Assembly (NCBI GenBank): GCA_963791885.1
Contig: CAWBUL010000004.1
Coordinates: 186,001-250,000 of the forward strand
Length of the DNA: 64,000 bases
From: CAVSUZ01 sp963791885
Lineage (GTDB): Bacteria; Pseudomonadota; Alphaproteobacteria; Acetobacterales; Acetobacteraceae
Direction: 5' to 3'
Made by a program: the position numbers and the translations under genes
The notes under the pieces: model-generated
Databases searched by the model: none
What the model saw: the letters and a program-made list of their open reading frames with translations, nothing else
Told to the model about the DNA's origin: nothing
Shown here: one piece after another, positions 52,494-62,202 of the stretch
Layout: every line of letters begins with the position of its first letter
How positions within the stretch are numbered: the first letter of the stretch is position 1

Positions 52494-52585
52494 CGTGTGT
52501 CATAAAGTCGTCATGCAATCTCGTGCGCTTTTCGGGCCGCGACAAATCAGTTAATCTGCTGCATCTTGTCAGGAAATCTGACCCG

Positions 52586-53482
52586 ATGCAGAGGCGGCTG
52601 CCTCCTCTGAACTCGCTCCGAGCCTTTGAAGCAGCTGCCCGTCTGGGTAGCTTCAATCAGGCTGCGGGCGAGCTTCATGTGACGCACGGTGCCATCAGTC
52701 GTCATGTCCAATTGCTCGAAGACTGGCTCGGGACACCAATGTTCCGGCGTTTGAACCGGCGCGTCGTCTTAACTGAAGCGGGGCAAGCTTACTTGACTGA
52801 AATCGGTGCCGCTTTCGACCGGATCGCGGTGGCGACGGCACAGCACGCAACCGCACATGCGCGGTCGCGGCTCCTGCGCATTAATGCCACGGCGACCTTG
52901 ACGCTGCGCTGGCTGATTCCGCGCCTCTCGTCCTTTCAGCGCGCCAATCCGGCGATCGAAGTACGGTTGACCACATCCAACGACCCGATCGAGACGCTCG
53001 ATGAGCCGCACGAGATTGCTATTCGCCGCCGCGAAGGCGAGGTCGCGGGCTATGTCATGGTTTCGTCAGTGCCGGAATATCGCCTTCCCGTCTGCAGCCC
53101 GAAGCTCCTGGAGCGCCTTCCGCTACGCCGGGTCGACGATCTGCGCGAGCACACGCTGCTGCACACGGTTTCGCAGCCCGCGGCGTGGAGCGATTGGCTG
53201 AAGGCCGCCGGATTCGCCGATTTGATACCGCGGCAATCACTCGTCCTCGAACATAACTACCAAGCGCTTCAAGGTGCACTCGAGGGGCTCGGTGTGGCCA
53301 ACGGATCGTCGGCGCTGATCGCCGACGATCTCGCCGATGGGCGGCTGGTAGCCCCGCTTCCAGAACCGAAATTGCGCGGGGATGGCTATCGCGCCTATGT
53401 GCCGGCGACCAAAATCAAGGATCCTGGCGTCGTGGCCTTCCGCAATTGGCTGCAGCAGCTCGCGGATGGCGACGGTAGCTGA
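52586..53482 (+). CDS. LysR-family transcriptional regulator (GcvA-like)
   Basis: 298 residues from the ATG at 52586 (MQRRLPPLNSLRAFEAAARL). The winged helix SFNQAAGELHVTHGAISRHV is clear, with the effector domain after about residue 95. The style is GcvA/AmpR-like. It probably controls the divergent MFS gene. The 21 residues from the upstream start at 52523 are not part of the family. Confidence 0.9.
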   Translation: MQRRLPPLNSLRAFEAAARLGSFNQAAGELHVTHGAISRHVQLLEDWLGTPMFRRLNRRVVLTEAGQAYLTEIGAAFDRIAVATAQHATAHARSRLLRINATATLTLRWLIPRLSSFQRANPAIEVRLTTSNDPIETLDEPHEIAIRRREGEVAGYVMVSSVPEYRLPVCSPKLLERLPLRRVDDLREHTLLHTVSQPAAWSDWLKAAGFADLIPRQSLVLEHNYQALQGALEGLGVANGSSALIADDLADGRLVAPLPEPKLRGDGYRAYVPATKIKDPGVVAFRNWLQQLADGDGS

Positions 53483-53527
53483 CGCGGGGCGCGATTATTG
53501 GCCATCAGACCCGACAGTAGAGCGCGA

Positions 53528-55198
53528 TCAGCCCTCCTGGCGTAGGCGTGTCGGTAGCAGCACGCCAGTGCGCTCCAGAACAGGATAGGCTGCGGCGGCG
53601 ACAAGATGCGAATTGACGCTCTTGAGGTCGCGGAGCGTGTCGAGGTGCATGGTGCTTGTCTCGACAGTTTCCATGTGACCGGACCGCAACCGCTCGAAAT
53701 GCGCCTCCGTCGCGGTGGTCTCCATGGAGCGGAACCCCTGCTTTTCCGAAGCGAGCATCCGCGCCCCCCGCTCGTCGCCAGTCATGAACAGCGACGCGGA
53801 CGTTCGGACGTTGACGATCAGCCGATCGATCATCTCCAGGATCTCCGCCTGGCCTGATTTCGAGAAGGTGACGCCGCGCTTCACCATCTTGTTGGCGATC
53901 CCAAGCAGGTTGTTATCGACGATATCGCCGGCATGCTCGATCTCCGTCGCGAAGGTCAGAATTTCCCGCAGCCGGCGATGATCGTCCTCGCTTAGCTCCT
54001 CAGGGTCGAGCGAGGTGACATAGGCTTTGATCGCGGTGTTCAGCTTGTCGAGAATGTCGTCGAGGCGCTTGGTCTCGCCAATCTGCTTGCGGTTCGCGCT
54101 TTCGAAGGTCTCACGTAGCCTGACCAGCATCGTCTCCAGCACGTCGGCCATGCGCAGTGCCTCCCGCGCCGCACCGCCGAGCGCAATGATCGGGGTCTCG
54201 CGTGCCGCCGGGTCGAGATAGAGGGGCTTGCTGGGATCCGCTGGGTTCACCCGTGTCGGCAGCCATCGCCGCAGGAGCGCGGCATAGGGACCGAGGAGCG
54301 GAAAGAACACCAGCGCGATCACCAGATTGAATGCTGTGTGGAAATCGGCAACCGCGCGGGCGTTGTTGGGATCGACCGTCACCAGCCAGGGGCCAATATA
54401 GGGCAGCACGGCGAGGCCCAGGGCGACGCCGATGACGCGGTTGGCGAGATTGCCGATCGGCAGGCGCTTCGATGCGGGATCGCCGTTTGTGGTGCCTTCC
54501 AGGACCGGGTTGATGGCGGTGCCGAGATTGGCGCCAAGCACCAGCGCAAAGGCTGCGTCGGGCGGGACCGTCCCCTTGGCGGCAAAGGACATGATCACTA
54601 GCACGATGGCGACGCTTGAATGCGCGGCCCAGGTGAGCCCGGCCGCCAGGATGATATCGAGAATAGGCTGCGTCGAAACTGCGCCCAGCATCAAACGGAG
54701 ACTGGGCATATCAGCATACGGCGTCAGAAGCTCGATGAACTGATGGAGGGCCATCAATAGAAGGCCGAGGCCGATGAGCACGCGCCCGAAGTCGCGCGGG
54801 CCGGCCGAAGCGCGCCGGAACATCAGGACGCCGATCAGGATCAAGGCCGGTGCCACTTCTGCGACGTCGAAGGACAGCACCTGTACGATGAGTGTTGTCC
54901 CGACATTCGCCCCGAGCATGACGGCGAGCGCCGGCACCAGATCGACCAGCCCGCCGGCCGCGAAGCCCGTCACCATCAGCCCGGTCGCGGTGCTGCTTTG
55001 CAGAAGCGCTGTCACCCCGAGGCCGGCGAGGAATGCTTTGAATCGGTTGCGCAGGGCATGGCCGAGGAAGGCGCGCAGCTTGGCGCCGAAGGCCCGCTGC
55101 ACTCCGGTCTGAACCATGTGGACGCCCCAGAGAAGGAGCGCCACCGATCCGGCGAGATCGACGAGTGTGAGAGGAAAATCCAACGATACGAACCTCAT
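53528..55198 (-). CDS. Na+/phosphate cotransporter with C-terminal PhoU-like domain
   Basis: 556 residues from the ATG at 55198 (MRFVSLDFPLTLVDLAGSVA). Two inverted membrane repeats carry the diagnostic TALLQSSTATGLMVTGFA and TWAAHSSVAIVLVIMSFA motifs. Residues about 330-540 are a PhoU-like helical bundle (EILTFATEIEHAGDIVDNNL). The family is NptA/YjbB, which moves phosphate with sodium. Start 55240 is the alternative but less likely. It converges with the LysR gene. Confidence 0.9.
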   Translation of the reverse strand: MRFVSLDFPLTLVDLAGSVALLLWGVHMVQTGVQRAFGAKLRAFLGHALRNRFKAFLAGLGVTALLQSSTATGLMVTGFAAGGLVDLVPALAVMLGANVGTTLIVQVLSFDVAEVAPALILIGVLMFRRASAGPRDFGRVLIGLGLLLMALHQFIELLTPYADMPSLRLMLGAVSTQPILDIILAAGLTWAAHSSVAIVLVIMSFAAKGTVPPDAAFALVLGANLGTAINPVLEGTTNGDPASKRLPIGNLANRVIGVALGLAVLPYIGPWLVTVDPNNARAVADFHTAFNLVIALVFFPLLGPYAALLRRWLPTRVNPADPSKPLYLDPAARETPIIALGGAAREALRMADVLETMLVRLRETFESANRKQIGETKRLDDILDKLNTAIKAYVTSLDPEELSEDDHRRLREILTFATEIEHAGDIVDNNLLGIANKMVKRGVTFSKSGQAEILEMIDRLIVNVRTSASLFMTGDERGARMLASEKQGFRSMETTATEAHFERLRSGHMETVETSTMHLDTLRDLKSVNSHLVAAAAYPVLERTGVLLPTRLRQEG

Positions 55199-55645
55199 CT
55201 CGTTAGTGGACAAAAGAGCGGCCCTGACATCACCGTCCACATCACGCGAGGTCAGGATTATGCCGGCGATCAGTCTCCGCCGGGATCCCCATTAGAACAT
55301 AGCTCTTGGTCAGAGGAGTTCGCAGGGGCACGCACGTGCTGGACGTGCGGATATTGGTTCAAAGAAACTCGGGGAAAGGGGGCAAGCAGCTTCTTCTTCC
55401 GCTCAGCGCCTCCACACCGGCTCGCCCTCGAGCGAGCAATGCACAACACTCGCCTGCGACGCCACCGCCTTTGAAGAGCACGACGACAGCGGAACGAACC
55501 AATCCGCTGTCGCCAAAGCACGGTTCAGCGTTTGCGGGCGGTACTCCCAGCGTCGTTGCCGCGAAATACGCGGGCAGTAAGGTGATTGCAAGCAACCAGC
55601 CCCCACTCCATAGTAGCCTCGGTTCTGCAGACGGAGGCATGCGCC
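55199..55645. other. Intergenic region, no supported gene
   Basis: Several ORFs of 65-160 codons overlap here in different frames; none has a domain or consistent codon pattern. A GGAGG (55632-55636) serves the ATG at 55646. The region probably contains promoters for the divergent Na/Pi transporter and phosphoesterase genes. Confidence 0.5.
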
Positions 55646-57007
55646 ATGCGCCCACTCCGGACCACCGTGTTCATGGTTTTCCTGTCGCTGAACGTTTCAG
55701 CCCTGGCGCAATCGCCGTTGGCACCCGGCCCGGATCTAAGCCGGATCGGCCATATCATCGTCATCCTTCTGGAGAACCGCAGTTTTGATCACCTTTATGG
55801 TCTCTATCCCGGAGCGGAGGGAGTTCAGCATTCTGGCCTAGCATCAATTCAGGTGGGTGCCGAGGGGCAAGAGCTTGCAACCCTACCGGCCGTTATTAAC
55901 AACGTGGCTCCGTTTGCGGGCATCGATTCGCGCTTCCGTATTGGCCTACCGAACGGCCCGTTTCGGGCAGATCGGTACGTCAGCCTCGAAGAACACACAA
56001 GCGATCCGGTTCATCGTTTCTATCAGGAGCAAGAGCAGATCGATAACGGCAAAATGGATCGATTTGTTGCTGTGTCAAACACGGGTGCCCTGCCGATGGG
56101 CTATTTCGACGGCAGCGGGCTTCCCCTGTACAACCTGGCAGAGGAATACACGCTTGCCGACCGATTTTTCCATGCAGCGTTCGGCGGAGGGATGCTTAAC
56201 CGCTTCTGGCTGATTTGCGCATGCACACCGCGCTATGATCACGCAGCCAAAAATCTTATAACCACGCTCGATGCCGATGGCCGCCTGACAAAAGATGGTG
56301 CAGTGACGCCAGATGGCTATGCCGTCAATACGATCGACCCAATCTCCGAACCGCATGACCCAAACATCACCGACCATCGTCAGTTCCTGCCTTTGCAGAC
56401 GATGCCGACGATTGGCAAAAGACTGACCGACGCGGGTGTTTCTTGGGCGTGGTATTCAGGCGGCTTCGCAAATGCGATAGCCGGTCATCCAGATCCCGGC
56501 TTCATCTACCATCACCAGCCGTTCACCTATTTTGCAGACTATGCAGCTGGAACGCCAGGCCGCGCGGAGCATCTCAAGGATGAGAGCGATATGCTGCGCG
56601 CAATTGAGAATCGAACCCTTCCTGCGGTCAGTTTCTACGAGCCGATCGGCGCCGATGACGAACATCCCGGGTACGCGAATGTAATGCGCGGCGACTTCCA
56701 TGCCGCCGGGATCATCGAGTCGATCCAGCAAAGCTTCATTTGGGATGATTCCATAATCATAATTACTTATGCCGATAACGGAGGTTTTTGGGACCACGTC
56801 GCTCCCCAAAAAATTGACCGCTGGGGGCCTGGAACTCGGGTGCCGGCGATTATTGTCTCACCGTTTGCTAGACGGCATTTCGTCGATCATACGACGTACG
56901 ATACGACTTCAATCATCAAACTTATCGAAACACGCTGGGGCTTGACACCCTTGGGATATCGCGATGACCATGCGGCGGATCTCACCAACGCCTTGCAACT
57001 TAAATAA
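55646..57007 (+). CDS. Secreted phosphoesterase (phospholipase C / acid phosphatase family)
   Basis: 453 residues with a Sec signal peptide (RTTVFMVFLSLNVSALAQ) from the ATG at 55646, which has ACGGAGG upstream. The hallmark IIVILLENRSFDHLYGLYPG and later ITYADNGGFWDHVAPQ match the phosphoesterase family that includes AcpA and non-haemolytic phospholipase C. Metal and nucleophile residues are likely Glu43/Asn44 and the Asp/His in the ADNGGFWDH segment. It is beside a Na/Pi transporter gene, so it may release phosphate outside the cell (inference). Confidence 0.87.
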   Translation: MRPLRTTVFMVFLSLNVSALAQSPLAPGPDLSRIGHIIVILLENRSFDHLYGLYPGAEGVQHSGLASIQVGAEGQELATLPAVINNVAPFAGIDSRFRIGLPNGPFRADRYVSLEEHTSDPVHRFYQEQEQIDNGKMDRFVAVSNTGALPMGYFDGSGLPLYNLAEEYTLADRFFHAAFGGGMLNRFWLICACTPRYDHAAKNLITTLDADGRLTKDGAVTPDGYAVNTIDPISEPHDPNITDHRQFLPLQTMPTIGKRLTDAGVSWAWYSGGFANAIAGHPDPGFIYHHQPFTYFADYAAGTPGRAEHLKDESDMLRAIENRTLPAVSFYEPIGADDEHPGYANVMRGDFHAAGIIESIQQSFIWDDSIIIITYADNGGFWDHVAPQKIDRWGPGTRVPAIIVSPFARRHFVDHTTYDTTSIIKLIETRWGLTPLGYRDDHAADLTNALQLK

Positions 57008-57171
57008 GCGCTGTTAAGCGGCTACTCCAATTGATCAACACTCCTCTTTGATGGCTCCCGCCGCAGCATCATGCTGTGTGTACGGATTGGCCCGAGTATA
57101 GTGTGAGGGGATTCCCGAATCGGACTTTCTTCGATTCACGGACGACCGGCATGTGGGAGCCGGGCCAGATG

Positions 57172-58599
57172 GTGTCCCAACACGTGGTGTAGGAGCAGAA
57201 CTCCTTGGCGGGTTGGACCGCCGTGTCAGGCTGCGATGAGAGGCAGACTGACGCTGAGATCATGGCCCAGGGGAGCGATGGTTTCCAGGGTCATATAGCG
57301 GGCACGCTGAACGGCCCATTCATCATTCTGTTCGAGTAGCAGTGCACCAACCAGCCGGGTAACAGCGGCTTCGTTCGGGAAGATACCCACCACCTCGCTG
57401 CGCCGCTTGATCTCCCCATTGAGGCGTTCGAGCGGATTGGTGCTGTGTATCTTGGTGCGGTGCTGTGCCGGAAAGCCCATGTAGGCCAGGACATCAGCTT
57501 CGGCATGGTCCATCAGGGCGGCGAGCTTGCTGATGCGTGGCCTGGCTTGATCGGCGACCTGTCGCCACTGCTTGCGAGCGGCCTCAGCATCATCCTGGGC
57601 AAACGCCGTGCCGATCCACGCCGAGACGATCCGTCGCTGCGTCTTTCCGGCATGCGCCAAGGCATTGCGCATGAAGTGCACGCGACAGCGCTGCCAGGTC
57701 GCGCCAAGCACTTTGGCAATCGCTGCTTTCAGGCCTTCATGCGCGTCGGAGATGACCAGCTTGACGCCGCGTAGGCCGCGGCGCGTGAGCGAGCGCAGGA
57801 ACTCGGTCCAGAACGGCTCGGCTTCGCTGTTGCCGATGGTCATGCCCAGCACCTCGCGACGGCCGTCCGTGTTGACCGCCATGGCGACAATCACGGCCAC
57901 CGAGACGATATGATGATCACGCCGGGCTTTGACATAGGTGGCATCCAGCCACAGATACGGCCACTCGCCTTCGATCGGACGGTGCAGGAACGTCTGCACC
58001 CGCTCGTCGATCTCGGCACAGAGCCGCGACACTTGGCTTTTGCTGATGCCCTCCAGCCCCATCGCCTTGACCAGCTCGTCCACCGAGCGGGTTGAGATGC
58101 CCTGGACGTAGGACTCTTGGATCACCGCGGTTAGCGCCTTCTCCGCCATCCGGCGCGGCTCCAGAAAGCCAGGAAAGTAGCTGCCGCGGCGTAGCTTCGG
58201 TATGCGCAGCTCCACGGTCCCAGCACGTGTCTGCCAGTCGCGATCCCGGTAGCCGTTGCGCAGGTTGGTCCGATTCTCGCTGCGCTCGCCGTGGCCAGCA
58301 CCGCACAGAGTTCTCGGTCTCCAGTTCCATCAGACGCTGCGCGGCGAAGCCGATCATCTCGCGCAGCAGTGTCGCGTCCGAACCCTTCTCCATCAGCTCG
58401 CGAAGGGTGATCATGTCGTCGGTCATCGGGGTGGCCTCCAAGGTCAGAGTTGCGTGTTGCAACCCAACCCTACCCAGGAGCACCACGGTGACCACCGCTG
58501 TGGATAAGTGGCCTGCCTACTCCAGACTCTTGGCGGTACTCTTGGCGGTCGCTCCGGCAGGCCACTTACCCACAGCTCCTACACCACGAACTGGGACAC
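57172..58599 (-). mobile_element. IS256-family insertion sequence, frameshifted
   Basis: 1428-bp element bounded by 25-bp inverted repeats (57172-57196 and 58575-58599) with GTGTCCCA and CGTGGTGTAGGAGC shared. The transposase is broken by a 1-bp insertion, so the copy is immobile alone. Flanks show no 8-bp duplication. Between the transposase start and the right end lies a longer hairpin: CTGTGGATAAGTGGCCTGCC at 58497 pairs with GGCAGGCCACTTACCCACAG. The right end overlaps the 3' end of the integrase gene. Confidence 0.85.
57226..58426 (-). pseudogene. IS256 transposase with 1-bp frameshift
   Basis: The N-terminus starts at the ATG at 58426 (MTDDMITLRELMEKGSDATL). After MELETEN an extra T (A at plus-strand 58309) moves the frame. 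The proper reading LCGAGHGERSENRTNLRNGY continues in the next frame into VELRIPKLRRGSYFPGFLEP and the catalytic domain (WLDATYVKARRD, LVISDAHEGLKAAI, TNPLERLNGEIKRRS). All three catalytic acidic segments survive, so a single-base change separates it from function. Confidence 0.85.
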
Positions 58600-59817
58600 G
58601 ACCCCCGAATGGGCACAACCTCTCCGGTCGTGTTCACCCGAGCGCAGAAACTTGCCCAGTCAGCCATCAGCCTGCGGCGCTTCTCGAAGAGATCGCCGCG
58701 GCGATAGGCCGCCTCAACCTTGTCTGTCAGCGTGTGCGCGAGCGCCTGCTCAGCGACCTCGCGCGGATAGTTCGTCGTCTCCGCACACCAGTCGCGGAAT
58801 GTGGACCTGAACCCGTGCACCGTTAGATTCTCATGCCCCGTCCGCCGCAGTAGCATCAGCATGGCCATGTTAGAGAGCGCGCCCTCGTTCCTCGCACCCG
58901 GAAACACCCAGAGCGTGGACGCACGAAGCGGCTCCATCTCCTCCAGAACGGCCAGGGCAGCATCGGAGAGCGGTACGCGGTGTTCCTGGCCGGCCTTCAT
59001 GCGCTCGCCAGGAATGGTCCACACGGCTTCCTGCACGCTGATCTCGGACCAGCGCGCGCCGATGGCCTCATTGGTTCGCGTTGCCGTCAGAATTGTGAAT
59101 TCGAGCGCTCGCGCGGCCACACCGTTCTGGTCCCGAAGCTCGGCCATGAACGTGCCCATGTCGGACCAGGGCAGCGCGGTGTGGTGCTTCACCCGAGCGA
59201 GCTTCCTTGGAGCAGGAAGCAGCTTGGCAAGATGTCCGCGCCAGCGGGCCGGGTTCTCGCCGGTCCGCCACCCATGCGCGGTCGCATAGTCGATGACGCT
59301 TTCGATGCGGCCGCGCAGTCGGGACGCCGTTTCAGGCTTCTCGCGCCAGATCGGCTCGAGGACGCGCATAACGTCGCCCGTCTCGATCGCCCCCACTCCG
59401 AGATTGCCGATCGTTTCAGAGGCCAGGGCGAGCGTCTGTCGCCATTGGCCACGATGCTTTTCGTTCCGCCAGCCAGCTTCGTGCGCGGCGACGTATTTGT
59501 TTGCGACTTGCTGGAAGGTCAGCGCGCCTGCAGACTGCCTTCTTCTGTGACCTGGCGGCTCGACGCTGCTCAATCGGGTCGACGCCCTGACGAACGGAAG
59601 CGCGTGCCTGCTGTGCGGCTTCCCGTGCATCAGCCAGGGATATGTCTGGGAAAGCGCCCAGCCCCATCTGGCGTGCCTTGCCGGCGATGGCGTAGCGAAA
59701 CAGCCAGGACCGATGGTCTGCGTCCCGTACCTGAAGCCACAAGCCGCCACCATCGCCGTACCGCCCTGGCGACGTCAGAGCCTTGACCTTGAGAGCGCTC
59801 AACTTGCCGCTCGCCAC
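58566..59817 (-). pseudogene. Phage/island-type tyrosine integrase, frameshifted and 3'-truncated by IS256
   Basis: The N-terminal DUF4102-like domain starts at the ATG at 59817 (MASGKLSALKVKALTSPGRY, then GAFPDISLADAREAA) and goes out of frame near 59545. The rest is read in another frame: core-binding LTFQQVANKYVAAHEAGW, catalytic Arg in TATRTNEAIGARW, HGFRSTFRDW box and AAYRRGD with the nucleophile Tyr. The last residues come from the IS256 end. P4-type integrases mark genomic islands next to tRNAs, but no tRNA or attachment site was found here. Confidence 0.8.
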
Positions 59818-60034
59818 AGAGGGCCTCCGCGAGCCAGCCCACAGGGGCCAGCCACCAATTCAGCCCACATTATGACTTGGGATTTACCGGGTCAAGCCGA
59901 AACGGTGGGGGACTGAATGGAGAGAATGTTCCTGCAAAATCGCCGGCCTTAAAGACGCTACGGGAGGCCCACGGATAACAGTGCGGCGGAGCGTCGCTCC
60001 CTCGAACAGCGTCTCCGTACTGTCGCTCCCTGTT

Positions 60035-61036
60035 TCATTCATCAACCCGGCGACCCGAAACAACTGAACTGACATCGCAGGGCGAACCGATGCAGCGCCG
60101 CCGGCCCTCAATCCTTTGATATAGTCGGTCAACATCCTGACCGAGAAGTGCCGCCTCATCCGGTGATAGCTCAGGACAACTGCCCCGAAATGGGGTTGGA
60201 GTGCCCGCTTTTGCATCGAATTCCGCCATGTGGTGCATCCTGGCAACCGAGTCACGTTCCAGAGTGATGCCTAGGAAGGGCATAAGGTCCGTCCAGACGG
60301 CATGCGGCAGATCAGCGTAGTTGAGAACGAGCATTGTGTTTTCGATGGCCTGCGATGCTGAAGCGAACACGCTGGCCAGGGCGCAGGCGCAAAATTCGCC
60401 GCGGGTCAGGCTCCCGGCCTCCCGGCTGGAAATGCCAAAAAGCGCGTCTGCCAGCGGGGAAGATTGCTGTACATCCATCCATCCGGCCGGTTTTCGCAGA
60501 AGCGAGGCAAGAATCTCCGCAGGCCTACGGTGAATCCAGACCATTGGCACGCTCGGAAACGCCCCACGAAACAAAGCATGATAACGAATGTTCCAACTTG
60601 ATGTCTTCAGGATGAATTGCCGGTGTCCGGAGGAACGAGCGCGCCCGATAACACAAACCAGCCTCCCAAGAGCTTCGGCAAGTGCGGCAGGATCATAGCG
60701 CGCATAGCAGTCCACCAACAGGCTATTAACCGGTGTCGGTTCTGAGATCACTTGCATCCCTGGAATTTGGGAAAGCAATTGACCCGTCAGAGAGGACCCG
60801 CACCGCGAGGAATGGAAAATGACAGCTCGCGGCGGATCGAGCGTGCCGGGGACCAATGTCGTCAGATCCTCCAACCGAGTTTGCGACACCCGCGTCGGAC
60901 CAGACCGCGACCAGCGGCGAACTGTATCGTCGAAGAACGCTTCCTTGAACGAGATCTCGCCAAGATCGCCCCAGTGCAGGTAGGGCGTATCATCTTCCAC
61001 TGAGAGTGCAACAGGGACCCAATGTGAGATCGGCAT
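60035..61036 (-). CDS. Sulfotransferase-like protein
   Basis: 333 residues. A P-loop-like PAPS-binding motif FHSSRCGSSLTGQ lies at about 74-86, followed by SEPTPVNSL and the family-style WIHRRPAEILASLL near 165-180, as in sulfotransferases. No signal peptide. It follows the 2OG-oxygenase gene on the same strand with a 27-bp gap, so they are probably co-expressed. The acceptor is unknown; a kinase-like alternative is less likely. Confidence 0.7.
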   Translation of the reverse strand: MPISHWVPVALSVEDDTPYLHWGDLGEISFKEAFFDDTVRRWSRSGPTRVSQTRLEDLTTLVPGTLDPPRAVIFHSSRCGSSLTGQLLSQIPGMQVISEPTPVNSLLVDCYARYDPAALAEALGRLVCVIGRARSSGHRQFILKTSSWNIRYHALFRGAFPSVPMVWIHRRPAEILASLLRKPAGWMDVQQSSPLADALFGISSREAGSLTRGEFCACALASVFASASQAIENTMLVLNYADLPHAVWTDLMPFLGITLERDSVARMHHMAEFDAKAGTPTPFRGSCPELSPDEAALLGQDVDRLYQRIEGRRRCIGSPCDVSSVVSGRRVDE

Positions 61037-61063
61037 GGAACTGCGACCCCACCAATTTCCCGG

Positions 61064-62119
61064 TCAGCCAATGCCGATCGCGACCGGCGTTTCCTGCCTG
61101 TTTCGGGATACCAGCTCCCGCTCATAGTCCTGACGTTTGATTTCGGACGCCTCATCGTGAAAGAACGTCAGCAGGGCATACCGGCTCCCCCGCGTGACAT
61201 GGGACACTTCATGCAGCAATGAAGCTGAAAATATGATGCCCGCTCCGGCGGGCGCGCTGTAGGGTTGATCGTTGTATTCGGGAAAAATCAGGCAACCCCC
61301 GTCGTAATCGCCTGTGTTGAGATTGACCGTTATCGCGAACTGACGAAATGCGACGTTCGCGCTGCTGTTGTCGCGATGCCGTCTGAACCAGCCGTGAGGT
61401 GCGTCATAGCGCGCCAGCATCAGCCTGTCGGTATAGACGACCTCCACCTGAAAGGCCTTCGCTATCTCAGGAGCACAGCATTCTACCAATCGCTGCCGGA
61501 GTTCTGGATAAACAGGATCGTCACGGGGAATTTGCAAGTCTCTGCGACTCTTGACCGAGCGATCCACGTGCGAGAATGGCCTTCCGGCAGCATCGATGCC
61601 GGCGACCTTGCCGTCAACGGCCCGTCCGCACTCGAAGTAATCGATTAGCTCCCGGTACATCTCCTGTGATAGCACGTTCGGAAGCACAAGAACCGGGGCC
61701 GGCACGTCCGAAACCATTCGGTCCAGGGAATCGAGGCAACGCACCACGGTCCGCTCAATTGGATCCGCGGCGCAGCGCAATACCACCCGGATATTCCGGT
61801 CCACGACGGCGACGGTGATCTCCCCCATGGGGATCGCGTGGTCCGCAAAGAACTCTGCGCTGCAGTCGATAACCTGAATCTCGTCCTTCCCGGCAGGCCG
61901 CATCCCAAGTGCTGCAGCCTGCTCTGCCGGGGCCAGAACCAGCACGTCTGCCCTTCTCGCGCGAAACAGCGAAACCGCTGATCTGAAAGCAGTGATGACG
62001 CAGCTGACCTCCTCGATCGAGGCGTGCGCGATCAAGATGAGCACGGCCGGGGTCCCGGCCTGCCAATCGAACGAGTATCGGCGCCAGTCTGGCGCCCGGC
62101 CTTCGTCGAGCATCGTCAA
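61064..62119 (-). CDS. 2-oxoglutarate/Fe(II) oxygenase with degenerate thioredoxin-like N-terminal domain
   Basis: 351 residues. Residues about 15-125 look like a peroxiredoxin/AhpC-type thioredoxin fold (AGTPAVLILIAHASIEEVSC) but lack its catalytic Cys motif. The C-terminal part is a prolyl-4-hydroxylase-like dioxygenase. Iron ligands are His248 and Asp250 in FRRHRDNSS and His307 in HEVSHVTRG, and Arg313 in GSRYALL binds 2-oxoglutarate. It forms a two-gene unit with the sulfotransferase-like gene. A peptide or small-molecule hydroxylation step is inferred. Confidence 0.8.
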   Translation of the reverse strand: MTMLDEGRAPDWRRYSFDWQAGTPAVLILIAHASIEEVSCVITAFRSAVSLFRARRADVLVLAPAEQAAALGMRPAGKDEIQVIDCSAEFFADHAIPMGEITVAVVDRNIRVVLRCAADPIERTVVRCLDSLDRMVSDVPAPVLVLPNVLSQEMYRELIDYFECGRAVDGKVAGIDAAGRPFSHVDRSVKSRRDLQIPRDDPVYPELRQRLVECCAPEIAKAFQVEVVYTDRLMLARYDAPHGWFRRHRDNSSANVAFRQFAITVNLNTGDYDGGCLIFPEYNDQPYSAPAGAGIIFSASLLHEVSHVTRGSRYALLTFFHDEASEIKRQDYERELVSRNRQETPVAIGIG

Positions 62120-62202
62120 ACTAATCCATCCGCCTGCGGAACACGGACGGGAAGAAAATCCCTTAAAACCTGAAGGAACCGATAACGCGAAGTGCCCGCG
62201 TG

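Noticed and set aside
59818..60034. Attachment site or tRNA next to the integrase
   Set aside because: No tRNA and no repeat pair could be found in this stretch or at 57008-57171.
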